Translations under genes and position numbers: made by a program
Assembly: GCF_000166055.1 (NCBI RefSeq)
Contig: NC_014664.1
Coordinates: forward strand, 3,565,501 to 3,629,500
Source: Rhodomicrobium vannielii ATCC 17100
GTDB taxonomy: Bacteria > Pseudomonadota > Alphaproteobacteria > Rhizobiales > Rhodomicrobiaceae
DNA length: 64,000 nucleotides
Direction of reading: 5' to 3'
Part shown: positions 47,349 to 56,520 of the stretch, in pieces
Numbering within the stretch: position 1 is the stretch's first letter
Layout of the letters: every line of letters starts with the position of its first letter
Notes under the pieces: model-generated
Database searches by the model: none
Told to the model about the DNA's origin: nothing
Seen by the model: the letters and a program-made list of their open reading frames with translations, nothing else

Positions 47349-49313
47349 ATGTCCAAGTCCATAGCCCGAAGCGCGCTCGCCAGCGCCAAAGAGGTTCCCT
47401 TGCCCCAAATCGATATCGTTCGGGAGGCGCGGGAGCGCCTCGAAGCCGCATGGCTGCAGGATCGCGAGAACCGCGAAGATGCGTTCACCGATCTGAAGTT
47501 CCTCGCGGGCGACCAGTGGCCCGCCGCCGTGCGCCAGCAGCGCGAGGCGCAGAGCCGCCCATGCCTCACCATCAACCGCCTGCCGCAATTCGTGCATCAG
47601 GTGGCGAACAGCGTGCGCATGAACCCGCCGCAGATCAAGGCGATCCCGGCGGGCGGCGAGGCGACGGAAGCGCTGGCGGAGATCTATTCCGGCCTGTTCC
47701 GGCACATCCAGTATCGCTCGAACGCGACGCATGTTTTCGCGCATGCTGTGCATTACGCGGTCGCATGTGGCATCGGCCATTTCCGCCTCGCCACCGACTA
47801 TATAGACGACAACGCTTTCGAGCAGGAAATCCTGATCCGGCGCATCCAGCATCCGCTTTCGGTGTTCTGGGACCCGGCGGCCATCGAGCCGAGCCGCGCC
47901 GATGCCGATTACTGCCTCGTGTCTGAGATGATCGGGAAGAAGGAATTCGAGGCGCGCTTCCCCCATGCGGCGGCGACCGATTTCGACACGCCGTCCGACG
48001 GCAACGCGGAAAGCGGCTTGTTCTGGGCGAGCCGCGATGCCGTGCGCGTGTGCGAATACTGGGTGAAGCGCCCGGTCGTGCGCACCATCGCGCGGCTCGC
48101 GAGGGGCGAAACGGTGGACATCACCGGGGTCGACCCGGCGGAACTGCCGCGCCTTGGCATCGTGGCGACGCGTAAGGTCCGCTCGCACAAGGTGGAACGC
48201 TATCTGCTTTCTGGTAGCGAAGTGCTGGAAGGCCCGAACGCCTGGGCGGGGCGCTACATCCCGATTTTCCCGGTGATCGGTGCTGAAACGGCGCTGGAGA
48301 CGAAGACCGTCCGCAGCGGCCTCATCCGCGCCGCGCGCGACCCGCAGCAGCTCTATAATTTCTGGCGCTCGGCGGCGGTCGAAGCCATCGCGCTGGCACC
48401 GCGCTCACCTTTCCTCGCGACGCCCGCCATGATCGCCAAGTTCAAGGCGCAGTGGGACACGCAAAACACGGTCGCGCGCCCCTATCTCCTGTATGAGCCG
48501 GACCCGGATGCACCGGGCAGCCGTCCGACGCGCGAGCCGCCGCCGGGCGTGCCGACCGCGCTGACGCAGGAAAGCGCCATCGCCGCCGATGAGATGAAAG
48601 CCACCACCGGCATCTATGACGCCGCGCTCGGCGCGCGCTCGAACGAGATTTCGGGCGTGGCGATACGCGCGCGCGAAAGCCAGGGTGGCAACGCGGCGCT
48701 GCATTATCAGGATAATCTGATGGCGACGCTGCATCACCTCGGCAAGGCGCTGATCGACCTCGTGCCTAAGATCTACGATAGCGAGCGCACGCTTCGCATC
48801 ATGCGCGAGGACGACAGCCACGATCCCGTGCGCATCAACGCCGCCGTGATGGGCGTGGACGGCAAGCCCATGCTGCTGAACGACCTTAGCCAAGGCATTT
48901 ACGACGTGCGCGTGAAGATCGGGCCGGCTTACGCCACGCGCCGCTCGGAAGCCGCCGACGCGATGCTCCAGTTCATCCGCGCCGTACCGCAGGCGGCGGG
49001 CATCGCGGGCGACCTCGTCGCGAAGAACATGGACTGGCCGGGTGCGGACGAAATCGCTGCGCGGCTGAAGCGCACGTTGCCGCCGCAGGTCACGGGCGAG
49101 ACGCTATCGGCCGAGGCTCAGGCCGCGCAGGCACGTCAGCAGGCGCTCGCCGAAGCCGAACTCGCACGTGCGCAGAGCATGGCCGCGAAGTCCGGGGCGG
49201 ACGCCGCCAAGGCCGAGGCCGCCGCTCAGCAGGCCGCGCTTGATGCGGCGAAAGCCGAAGCCGAGCTGCGGGCGACGGCCGTTGCAGCCGAAAGCCCCGC
49301 CGCCGCCATCTAG
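47349..49313 (+). CDS. P22-like portal protein
   Basis: A 654-residue protein of the P22 portal type: LKFLAGDQWPAAVRQQREAQ near the N-terminus, RPCLTINRLPQFVHQVANSV, SVFWDPAAIEPSRADADYCL, and the long barrel region with EISGVAIRARESQGGNAALH. The C-terminal 90 residues are Ala/Gln/Glu-rich coiled coil (AEAQAAQARQQALAEAELAR). It forms the dodecameric DNA entry ring. The ATG at 47349 was chosen because the upstream in-frame sequence overlaps the terminase end without family similarity. Confidence 0.9.
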   Translation: MSKSIARSALASAKEVPLPQIDIVREARERLEAAWLQDRENREDAFTDLKFLAGDQWPAAVRQQREAQSRPCLTINRLPQFVHQVANSVRMNPPQIKAIPAGGEATEALAEIYSGLFRHIQYRSNATHVFAHAVHYAVACGIGHFRLATDYIDDNAFEQEILIRRIQHPLSVFWDPAAIEPSRADADYCLVSEMIGKKEFEARFPHAAATDFDTPSDGNAESGLFWASRDAVRVCEYWVKRPVVRTIARLARGETVDITGVDPAELPRLGIVATRKVRSHKVERYLLSGSEVLEGPNAWAGRYIPIFPVIGAETALETKTVRSGLIRAARDPQQLYNFWRSAAVEAIALAPRSPFLATPAMIAKFKAQWDTQNTVARPYLLYEPDPDAPGSRPTREPPPGVPTALTQESAIAADEMKATTGIYDAALGARSNEISGVAIRARESQGGNAALHYQDNLMATLHHLGKALIDLVPKIYDSERTLRIMREDDSHDPVRINAAVMGVDGKPMLLNDLSQGIYDVRVKIGPAYATRRSEAADAMLQFIRAVPQAAGIAGDLVAKNMDWPGADEIAARLKRTLPPQVTGETLSAEAQAAQARQQALAEAELARAQSMAAKSGADAAKAEAAAQQAALDAAKAEAELRATAVAAESPAAAI

Positions 49314-49341
49314 TTTTCTTCCATCAGCAAAAGGACCGCAA

Positions 49342-49833
49342 ATGACCACCCCCGACGACACCCCGTCGGCGGATGAAGCCGCTTTGGCTTTTTCCGCCCT
49401 TCAGGACGATGCGAGCGAGGCCGCAGACCGAGGCGGCTCCGCACAGCGCAAAGGCGCGCCCCGCAAGGCACGCGTCGACCGCCTCATACGCGACAAGGAG
49501 GTTGCGGACACCCTGGCGCAGACGAGCGCGGCACAGGCGCAGCAGCTTCGCCAGCGGTTGCAGAGCGCGGGCCGCCCGCAGGATTATCGCACGCCCGAAG
49601 ACTACACCCGGGCCGTCGCCGAGCAGGCCGTGCGCGAGGTCGGCGCGGAAATCCTCGCCCGGCAGGCCGAGCAGGCCCGCGAGATCGCGGCCCGCGCCGC
49701 TTACGACGCGTGGGGCGAAGCGACCGCCGCGTTTCGCGAAAAGGTGCCGGACTTGTGGACCTGCGCTTCCCGACGAAAGACCTCACGCTCTCCATCGACC
49801 GCTTCGCCGAGCGCTACCTCAAGCATCCGATGA
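49342..49833 (+). pseudogene. Scaffolding protein, N-terminal part fused out of frame to coat gene
   Basis: The frame opens after an AAAAGGACCGC site and encodes an acidic, helical protein (DEAALAFSALQDDASEAADR, KARVDRLIRDKEVADTLAQT, DYRTPEDYTRAVAEQAVREV) as expected for a P22-type scaffold N-terminus. After AFREKVPD (about 49752) it runs into coat-protein DNA in the wrong frame and stops at 49833. Scaffolds of this type are near 300 residues, so about half is lost, including the C-terminal coat-binding helix. Confidence 0.65.
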
Positions 49834-50753
49834 TCGCGCTGGCGAACCAGGTCGATCTCGACGTGCTGTCGCTTTACAAGTCGGTGTGGAACTGGGTCGG
49901 CACGCCGGGGCAGACGCTCGACGGCTACAAGTCGTTCATCGCCGCGCCGCAGCGCCTCGACGAAATGGCGGTGCCGAGCCCGCGCACAGCCTGTCTCTCG
50001 CCCGCCGACTTCTACGGCATGGCGTCGAGCTTCACGAGCCTGCACGTGCCGGATGTGGCGAAGACCGCGCTTGAAAAGTCGCGCCTTCCGCTCGTCGGCA
50101 ACACCGATTGTTACGCCTCGCAGAACGTCGTCAACTACACCGTGGGCGATCACGCAGGCACGCCCGTGATCTCGGCCACGGCGTCGGCGAACGGCGTCAC
50201 GAACACCGGCGTAACGACCTGGCTCGCCACGAAGGACACGGACGAGACGGCGATCCTCGTGGACGGGCTGACGGAAGGCGCGACGCTCAATGCCGGCGAC
50301 GTCTTCACCATCGCGGGCGTCCATGCCGTGAACCCCGTCACGAAGCAGGTGCTGCCCTATCTCCAGCAGTTCGTCGTGAAGGCGCCCGTTACGGCGACCG
50401 GCTGCGCGGACGCGGTCAAGGTGTCGCCCGCGATCATTGTTTCGAGCCAGCATCAGACCGTGAGCGCGGCCCCTGCCGCCAACGCGGCGCTCACATTCGC
50501 GGGCGCTGCGGGCGCGAACTATCCGCAGAACCTCGTCTTCCATGAGAACGCGTTCGCGCTCTGCATGGTGCCGATGGAACTGCCGGAGGGCGCGGCCAAG
50601 AAGGCGCGGCAGAGCTACAACGGCCTCTCGATCCGCGTCATCTGCGACTACGACATCGTCAACGACATCAACATGTGGCGGCTCGACATCCTCTACGGCG
50701 TGAAGCCGATCTACCCCGACCTCGCCACGCGCCTTTCCGGTTCGGCCGCGTAA
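49755..50753 (+). pseudogene. P22-like major coat protein lacking its N-terminus
   Basis: Residues LRFPTKDLTLSIDRFAERYL, KHPMIALANQVDLDVLSLYK and WNWVGTPGQTLDGY match the P22 coat family (P22_CoatProtein), whose members carry 60-80 residues before this point. The remainder to the stop is complete (NYPQNLVFHENAFALCMVPM, QSYNGLSIRVICDYDIVNDI). No good start with a ribosome-binding site lies at the junction; only a GTG at 49710 inside scaffold sequence is available. The coat frame is -1 relative to the scaffold frame. Confidence 0.75.
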
Positions 50754-50761
50754 GCCACGAG

Positions 50762-50781
50762 GGCCGGGCTTCGGCCCGGCC
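50762..50781. other. UUCG-loop hairpin after the coat gene
   Basis: GGCCGGGC-TTCG-GCCCGGCC is a perfect eight-pair stem with the very stable UUCG tetraloop, ten bases after the coat stop codon. It lacks a T-run, so it is more likely an mRNA stabilising or attenuating structure than a full terminator. Confidence 0.6.
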
Positions 50782-50821
50782 ACTTCTCCGCCGCCAATCG
50801 CTTCACATCAGGAGACCATCC

Positions 50822-51076
50822 ATGCCCGTTCGCCATCTCTCCGACGGCAACCCCGACGGCACCGTGCTCGGCCAGAGCCCAAGCGACCTCATCTCGTTCT
50901 ACAACGCCACGCCCTCGCCGCAGCGCTCCGGCTCCGCGCAGGCTGCCGTTCCCGATGCCGCACCTACCAACGCCGCGCCCTACGGCTTCAGCGAAGCGCA
51001 GGCGCAGTCGATCGTCACGCTCCTGAACGAGATCCGCGCGACGCTCGTCGGCCTGGGCCTGATGAAAGGCGCGTGA
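50822..51076 (+). CDS. Small phage structural-type protein, 84 aa
   Basis: An 84-residue protein with an N-terminal LGQSPSDLISFYNATPSPQR segment, an Ala/Pro-rich middle and a C-terminal helix EAQAQSIVTLLNEIRATLVG. Small proteins containing an ISFYGATPV-like phrase lie directly after coat genes in many tailed phages and are thought to be head-associated. It shares an overlapping stop/start with the next gene. Confidence 0.65.
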   Translation: MPVRHLSDGNPDGTVLGQSPSDLISFYNATPSPQRSGSAQAAVPDAAPTNAAPYGFSEAQAQSIVTLLNEIRATLVGLGLMKGA

Positions 51077-51369
51077 TGCACCTCGACACACGGCTCTGGA
51101 TGTACCGGAGGGGCGAAGCTCGCCTTTTCGGTCATCCCGGCGACGTGCCGCACGGGGAAGGCTGGCAGCGCTTTCCGGTCTTCTTCGATGACGGCGCGGC
51201 GGCGGATTCCCCGGAAGCGGCCTCACCCGACGTCGAGCCCCTCGAAACCATGTCGCGCCGAGGGCTTCTCCAACTCGCGGCAGAGTGCGGCCTGAAGGTC
51301 AATCCCGGCTGGACGAAAGCGCGGCTTCGGCAGGCGCTCGGCGAGGTTCTGCATGACTACGGCGCGTGA
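51073..51369 (+). CDS. Phage hypothetical protein, HeH/SAP-like C-terminus
   Basis: A 98-residue protein; either the GTG at 51073 or the ATG at 51076 is the start. The first half contains WMYRRGEARLFGHPGDVPHG. The last 35 residues (SRRGLLQLAAECGLKVNPGW, TKARLRQALGEVL) match the helix-extended-helix (SAP/LEM-like) pattern often seen at the ends of phage head proteins, where it may bind DNA. The gene lies between coat and gp4-like genes. Confidence 0.65.
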   Translation: MMHLDTRLWMYRRGEARLFGHPGDVPHGEGWQRFPVFFDDGAAADSPEAASPDVEPLETMSRRGLLQLAAECGLKVNPGWTKARLRQALGEVLHDYGA

Positions 51370-51742
51370 CGTCATCACCGGCGCGTATCGGCGGCTGGGT
51401 GTCCTGCCGCTCGGCGCGAACCTCGATCCGGCACGCGCCATCGCCGGGCTGCAAGCCTACGGCGGCATGCTGTCGGCATGGGCCGCCGATGGCATCGTCG
51501 CGGGCAGCGTGACGCCCGAGACCGCCGACCTCGACGACGATTTCCCTCTTCCGCCTCGTTTCGTGGAAGGGGCGAAAGCGCTGCTCGCGGTCGAACTGGC
51601 GAGCGAAAGCGGCATCGAGGCGCAAACGTCGATCCAGAGCCGCGCGAAGAAAGCCTACGCGGCAATGCTCGCCGCCTTTGTCTGCGCGCCGGGCGCCGCG
51701 CAGGACCGGGCGCTCACCGCGCTACCGAGCCAGCGCCGATAG
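51353..51742 (+). CDS. P22 gp4-like head-completion protein
   Basis: A 129-residue helical protein beginning TTARDVITGAYRRLGVLPLG, then ALQAYGGMLSAWAADG-like residues (here GLQAYGGMLSAWAADGIVAG), DDDFPLPPRFVEGAKALLAV and SRAKKAYAAMLAAF. This is the pattern of the P22 gp4 tail-accessory or adaptor family that closes the portal after packaging. Its position between coat and the gp10-like gene agrees with P22 order. It overlaps the preceding gene by 17 bases. Confidence 0.75.
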   Translation: MTTARDVITGAYRRLGVLPLGANLDPARAIAGLQAYGGMLSAWAADGIVAGSVTPETADLDDDFPLPPRFVEGAKALLAVELASESGIEAQTSIQSRAKKAYAAMLAAFVCAPGAAQDRALTALPSQRR

Positions 51743-51831
51743 AAGCACGGGGCGGCGCCTGCCGCCGCCCCTCGCTCGAAAACACACTCAACCCGTCAAC
51801 CGCCGTGGCGGTCAAGCTTCCGAGGCATGTC

Positions 51832-53256
51832 ATGGTTTCCGTCGAATTCGGTCACACGTCGAACAAGGACAAAAGCGGCTTCGTGTCGAACCAGCGCCTG
51901 CTGAACGGCTATGCCGAGGCCATGGGACGGGCGGCGAAGTCCTCGCTTCCGGTTTACGCCGTACCGGGCACGAGCCGTTTCGATCAGGGCGAGACCGGCC
52001 TCGACGGTCCATGCCGAGGCATGCTTTATGTCTATGGCAAGGGGCTTTACGTGGTCGCCGGCACCCGCGCCGCGCTGTTCGACGATGCGGGCAACGCCAC
52101 AGATGTTACGGGCGAAATCGCGGGCAGCGGCATGGTCATCATGGCCGCGAACCAGGAGACGGACCCGAAGGTCGGCATCATCGCCGACAGCGTCTATTAC
52201 GCGCTCGACACCGCGACGAACGCCATCGCCGCGCCCGCGATCACGACGCTTCCCGCGCCGAACAGCGTGACCTTCGTAGACGGCTATCTCGTGTTCTCCA
52301 TCGCGGACGGGCGCATCTTTCACACCGCGCTGAACGACGCGGAAACAGTGAACGCACTCTCCTTCGCCACGGCCACCAGTCGCTCGGACGGGCTACGCCG
52401 CATCGTCACCCATCGCGGCGCGCTGATCGCGCTCGGCGAGGCGAGCCTCGAAATCTGGGAAAACGCAGGCACTACGCCGTTCGCCTTCGCGCCGATCCGC
52501 GCCGACATCGACATCGGCTGCATCGCGGAGCACACCGTCGCGAGCGTGGCGGATTCGCTGCTCTTCGTGGACCACAACGGCGTCGTCCGGCAACTCACCG
52601 GCTCGGAACCGCAGCGCATCTCCACGCATGCCATCGAGCGCGCCATCGCAGCGCTGTCATGGGACGAGCGGCGCTCGCTCTATGCCGTCTATACGCATTT
52701 CAACGGCCACGATTTCTACGCCATCACAAGCGCGTACTGGACGTTCGAGTTCGACGTCGCGACGGGGCTCTGGCATGAGCGGGCGAGCGGCGACCTCGAA
52801 TATTGGACGGCGCGCGGGCATGCCTCCTTCAACGGCAAGGTGGTGATCGGTTCGAGCCTCGACGCGAGTCTGCACGTGCTCGACGACGCGTCTTACACGG
52901 AGAGCGGGCAGCCTTACTTGTTCGTCGCCCAGTCCGCGCCGCTGCACGCCTTCCCGAACGGCCTCATTGTCGATCAGCTCGACGTCGACATCATACCCGG
53001 CGTCGGCATCACGAGCGACGACGACGAGGCGGCCGACCCGAAGCTCATGCTCGACTGGTCAGACGATGGCGGCGCGACATGGGTTGGGGGGCGCGTCGCC
53101 GCGCTCGGCCGCGTGGGCGAGCGCTTCACTGTGGCGAGCTTCCATCAACTCGGCGCGGCGCCACGCGGCGGGCGCACGTTCCGCCTCGCCTCGTCGTCGC
53201 CGGTGATGCGCGGGATCCTGTCGGCCAAAGCGCGCGTTCGCGCCATCGCACCGTGA
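51832..53256 (+). CDS. P22 gp10-like packaged-DNA stabilisation protein
   Basis: A 474-residue beta-rich protein: NQRLLNGYAEAMGRAAKSSL, PVYAVPGTSRFDQGETGLDG, CRGMLYVYGKGLYVVAGTRA, SRSDGLRRIVTHRGALIALG and EASLEIWENAGTTPFAFAPI. These match the gp10 hub family, which forms part of the P22 tail plug. GAGG six bases before the ATG at 51832 supports this start. The C-terminus (GGATWVGGRVAALGRVGERF) looks like a jelly-roll tail. Confidence 0.85.
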   Translation: MVSVEFGHTSNKDKSGFVSNQRLLNGYAEAMGRAAKSSLPVYAVPGTSRFDQGETGLDGPCRGMLYVYGKGLYVVAGTRAALFDDAGNATDVTGEIAGSGMVIMAANQETDPKVGIIADSVYYALDTATNAIAAPAITTLPAPNSVTFVDGYLVFSIADGRIFHTALNDAETVNALSFATATSRSDGLRRIVTHRGALIALGEASLEIWENAGTTPFAFAPIRADIDIGCIAEHTVASVADSLLFVDHNGVVRQLTGSEPQRISTHAIERAIAALSWDERRSLYAVYTHFNGHDFYAITSAYWTFEFDVATGLWHERASGDLEYWTARGHASFNGKVVIGSSLDASLHVLDDASYTESGQPYLFVAQSAPLHAFPNGLIVDQLDVDIIPGVGITSDDDEAADPKLMLDWSDDGGATWVGGRVAALGRVGERFTVASFHQLGAAPRGGRTFRLASSSPVMRGILSAKARVRAIAP

Positions 53257-53266
53257 GGGGCGCGTC

Positions 53267-55411
53267 ATGAGCGGAAAGGACAATCTCTTCAGCCCGTTCG
53301 GCTTTTCGGTCGACGGCAAGGGCCGCGTGGACAACAACACGCGCGCCTTCCTCACCAAGTTCAAGGGCCGCAAAGGCCCCGCCATCCCTAACCTGGCAAG
53401 CGACGCGTCGTGGACTGAGGTGGCCGCCACGACGAACGCGCTCATCCGCGAGTTTGCAGCGCAAGGCTGCATCGACAAGGGCTTCGACGCAAACGAGACG
53501 GCCTACGCCAGCGCCATTCGCGCCGTGACCATGATCCCCGCCGCGACCGAGTTCGCCTATGCGCCCTATGAGGTCGTGCGCGACCAGATCGTGACCGGCG
53601 CGGAATATGTCGCGACCGAAAACGGCTTCAGCATCTACGACCGCGAGGCGTGGCTCATCGCCTATGCCGCCGCGAAAAAGGCCGGACGCATCGGCAATAC
53701 CGCGTGTGATTGGCGCACCTCGCTGGACCTGATGCAAAGCCAGTTGCCGAATGTCGGCCTCGTGAACCTGTTCGTGTCGTGGTACGGCACCGACCTTCGC
53801 GCGGGCGAGTGCAAGCTCATGCCGGGCGTCACGCGCGCGAGCTTCGAGACCATGCCGCACCCCTGGAGTTGCGCGGGCAAGTCACGCGGCGAGGTGCATG
53901 TCGTCTCGCAGGTGGACGACAACGCAGCATTCGGCGGCACACCCGACGACACGTCGCTGATCGACTGCATCAAGGACATGAAGGCGCGCAAGCTCGAAGT
54001 TGCCTTCACGCCGTTCATCCTGATGGACATTCCGACGGGGAACACGCTGCCGGACCCATATTGGGGCGGGACCGGACAATCGGTCTATCCCTGGCGCGGG
54101 CGCATCACCAAGGCTTACGCCACGGCGGACAAGTCGGCCGGGGTCGAGGCGGAAGTCGCGACGTTCGTGGAGCAGTATCGCGTGTTCGTGCTGCATTATG
54201 CGCAGCTTTGCGCCGACGCGGGTGGGGTTGATGTCTTCCTGCTCGGCACGGAGCTTCGCGGCCTCACATGGTTGCGCGGCGTGGGCGGCAGCTATCCGTT
54301 CGTGGCGGCGCTGAAGCAACTGGCGGCGGACGTGAAGGCGATCCTGCCGGGCGCGAAGCTATCATACGCGGCCGACTGGTCCGAATGGTTCGGCCACCAG
54401 CCACCGGACGGTTCGGGCGACGCAATCTTTCACCTCGACCCACTGTGGTCGGATGAAAACATCGACGCCATTGCCTTCGACAATTACTGGCCGCTGTCGG
54501 ACTGGCGCGACACACCGCCCAACATCGACTGCGCGCTCAAAGACGACGGCACGCTGACCGCCCTCACCGATTACGACTTTCTGATGGGCAACATCAGGGG
54601 CGGCGAGGGCTACGACTGGTATTACGCCAGCACCGCCGACCGCGACGCGCAGGTGCGTTCGCCTATCACCGACGGCGGCTACAACAAGCCGTGGATCTAC
54701 CGCTACAAGGACATCTGGGGCTGGTGGTCGAACCCGCATTACAGCCGCCACGGCGGCGTCGAGGCGGCGGAGCCAACGGCGTGGGTGCCATGCTCGAAGC
54801 CGTTCTGGTTCACCGAACTCGGCTGCCCATCCATCGACAAGGGTTCGAACCAGCCGAACGTGTTCTACGACCCGAAATCGGCGGAAAGCGCCGTTCCATA
54901 TTACTCGACCGGCCTGCCCGACAACCTCATCCAGCGCCGCCACCTGCATTCCGTGCTGCGCTTCTTCGACGAGGCGGACGGCGCTTTCGAGGAAGAGAAC
55001 AACCCGCAGAGCACCGTCTATGACGGCCGCATGGTCGATGTGTCCCGCATCATGATCTACACGTGGGACGCGCGGCCCTACCCGTACTTTCCGCTATTCT
55101 GGTGGGTCTGGAGCGACGCCGCGAACTGGGCTTACGGCCACTGGATCGCGGGTAAGCTATCGACCTACGCCTTGCCGACGGAGCTTGACAGCATGGCCAA
55201 GACGACGACCTACGCCCCCCGCCACCCCTATATCGTGGACCCGGCGACGGGCAAGCTCGACAAGCAGTATGCGGATTTCTTCGAGAGCATCGAGTTCGTG
55301 CGTGGCAGCCCGATCGCCAACGTGCCGCTCGAACCAACAACCTCGGAGGCGTCGGCTGCGATCAATTCGCTGCTTGCGGTGCTCCGCGCACAGAACAAGC
55401 TCGCCACATGA
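53267..55411 (+). CDS. GTA-type TIM-barrel protein in a podoviral context
   Basis: A 714-residue protein. Residues about 150-600 match the GTA TIM-barrel-like domain found in the large gene-15 'megatron' protein of gene transfer agents: NLFVSWYGTDLRAGECKLMP, LEVAFTPFILMDIPTGNTLP, LGTELRGLTWLRG (E329), LSYAADWSEWFG (D370, E373), FHLDPLWSDENIDAIAFDNY, PFWFTELGCPSIDKG and DARPYPYFPLFWWVW. The first 100 residues are different (NTRAFLTKFKGRKGPAIPNL) and may dock to the virion. The Phage-tail_3 part that follows TIM in GTA proteins is absent. It starts ten bases after the gp10-like gene. Confidence 0.88.
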   Translation: MSGKDNLFSPFGFSVDGKGRVDNNTRAFLTKFKGRKGPAIPNLASDASWTEVAATTNALIREFAAQGCIDKGFDANETAYASAIRAVTMIPAATEFAYAPYEVVRDQIVTGAEYVATENGFSIYDREAWLIAYAAAKKAGRIGNTACDWRTSLDLMQSQLPNVGLVNLFVSWYGTDLRAGECKLMPGVTRASFETMPHPWSCAGKSRGEVHVVSQVDDNAAFGGTPDDTSLIDCIKDMKARKLEVAFTPFILMDIPTGNTLPDPYWGGTGQSVYPWRGRITKAYATADKSAGVEAEVATFVEQYRVFVLHYAQLCADAGGVDVFLLGTELRGLTWLRGVGGSYPFVAALKQLAADVKAILPGAKLSYAADWSEWFGHQPPDGSGDAIFHLDPLWSDENIDAIAFDNYWPLSDWRDTPPNIDCALKDDGTLTALTDYDFLMGNIRGGEGYDWYYASTADRDAQVRSPITDGGYNKPWIYRYKDIWGWWSNPHYSRHGGVEAAEPTAWVPCSKPFWFTELGCPSIDKGSNQPNVFYDPKSAESAVPYYSTGLPDNLIQRRHLHSVLRFFDEADGAFEEENNPQSTVYDGRMVDVSRIMIYTWDARPYPYFPLFWWVWSDAANWAYGHWIAGKLSTYALPTELDSMAKTTTYAPRHPYIVDPATGKLDKQYADFFESIEFVRGSPIANVPLEPTTSEASAAINSLLAVLRAQNKLAT

Positions 55412-55851
55412 GCAGCGTCGTGCGCCAGGCGAGCGAGGCCGACGTCGCCCGGTTCGTGGAACTGGCCTTGCGGTTCTACGCAGAGGAAGGCGGACGCCGC
55501 GCCGATCCGCGCGCGCTCGCCCGCTTCGCCTTCGCGCAAGCTACCGAGCCGAACCGCGTGCTGCTGGCGGCGAAAGAGCCGGCGGTCGCGGTCCTCGCGG
55601 GTATGATCGCGCCGCATTACCTCACGGGCGAGCCGACCGCGTTCAAGACGGCGTGGTACGCGCTGCCCGGCGCGCGCGGGCACGGTGCAACTCTCCTCCG
55701 CGCCTTCGAGGCGTGGGCGAGGGAAAAGGGCGCCACGCGGCTCATCGTTGCCGGGCGCGCGCCGCGCACGCTCACGCTGCTCGAACGGCTTCAGTTCCAG
55801 CCCCTCGAAACAGTCTACGCAAAGGATCTTCCATGGCAGAAGCAGCAGTAA
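55408..55851 (+). CDS. GNAT-family acetyltransferase-like phage protein
   Basis: A 147-residue protein with a GNAT layout: VVRQASEADVARFVELALRF, a central sheet (VLLAAKEPAVAVLAGMIAPH), the acetyl-CoA loop ALPGARGHGATLLRAFEAWA (motif A, Q/RxxGxG/A) and a C-terminal strand TLLERLQFQPLETVYAKDLP. Similar small GNATs lie among structural genes of P22-like and T7-like phages. Their target is unknown. The start overlaps the TIM-protein stop by four bases. Confidence 0.8.
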   Translation: MSSVVRQASEADVARFVELALRFYAEEGGRRADPRALARFAFAQATEPNRVLLAAKEPAVAVLAGMIAPHYLTGEPTAFKTAWYALPGARGHGATLLRAFEAWAREKGATRLIVAGRAPRTLTLLERLQFQPLETVYAKDLPWQKQQ

Positions 55852-56426
55852 CGGCCCTCCTCGGCGGCGCAACTTCGGCGGCGGCCTCCTATCTCGGCGC
55901 GCAGACGACGGCGAAGGCCGCGAAGGAGGCGTCCGCCCTTCAGCAGAAGCGTTACGATCAGGCGGTGAGCTATCAGGAGCCCTATCTCACGGCGGGCACG
56001 AACGCGCTCACGCTCTACAACAACGCGACCGGCACCAACGGATCGGACGCGCAAACGTCCTATTACGGGGGTTTCCAGACCGATCCCGGCTTCACCGCGA
56101 GCGTGAATTACGGGCTGAGCAAGATCGAGGCGTCGGCGGCGGCGAGCGGGATGGGGCTGTCGGGCAATACGCTCGCCGCGCTTCAGGACTACTCGCAGAC
56201 GTCGCTTTCGGATGCCTACCAGACCCGGCTGAACAATCTCTACAAGACGGCGACACTCGGCGCGAACGCGGCGAACTCGCTCACGAGCGCAGCCACATCG
56301 AGCGCCTCATCGACGAGCAGCACGCTCCTTTCGGCCGCTTCGACCGAGGCGTCGGCCCTGACAAGCGCGGTCAACTCGCTCACCGGCTCAGCCAAAAGCC
56401 TCGCCTCCTATTATTACGGCTCCTGA
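55833..56426 (+). CDS. P22 gp7-like DNA-ejection (internal virion) protein
   Basis: A 197-residue protein starting 19 bases inside the GNAT gene. The opening AEAAVTALLGGATSAAASYL, GAQTTAKAAKEASALQQKRY, DQAVSYQEPYLTAGTNALTL and GFQTDPGFTASVNYGLSKIE, ASAAASGMGLSGNTLAALQD are the pattern of podoviral ejection or internal core proteins. The C-terminal third is Ser/Ala-rich and low in complexity. It is the last recognisable phage gene; the larger ejection proteins (gp20, gp16) are missing. Confidence 0.75.
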   Translation: MAEAAVTALLGGATSAAASYLGAQTTAKAAKEASALQQKRYDQAVSYQEPYLTAGTNALTLYNNATGTNGSDAQTSYYGGFQTDPGFTASVNYGLSKIEASAAASGMGLSGNTLAALQDYSQTSLSDAYQTRLNNLYKTATLGANAANSLTSAATSSASSTSSTLLSAASTEASALTSAVNSLTGSAKSLASYYYGS

Positions 56427-56520
56427 TCTCGGCAGATCCCGCGATCCGCTGCCGCCCGGGCCATCGGTCCGACGCGCAGCATAAGCGACAAGGGGCATCG
56501 CATGTGATCGGCGGGCGCGC

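Noticed and set aside
45431-56426. Reading the prophage as a complete gene transfer agent cluster
   Set aside because: Only the TIM-barrel protein is GTA-like. Portal, coat, gp4-, gp10- and gp7-like genes are podoviral, and the GTA-specific capsid protease, tail tube and tape-measure genes are absent.
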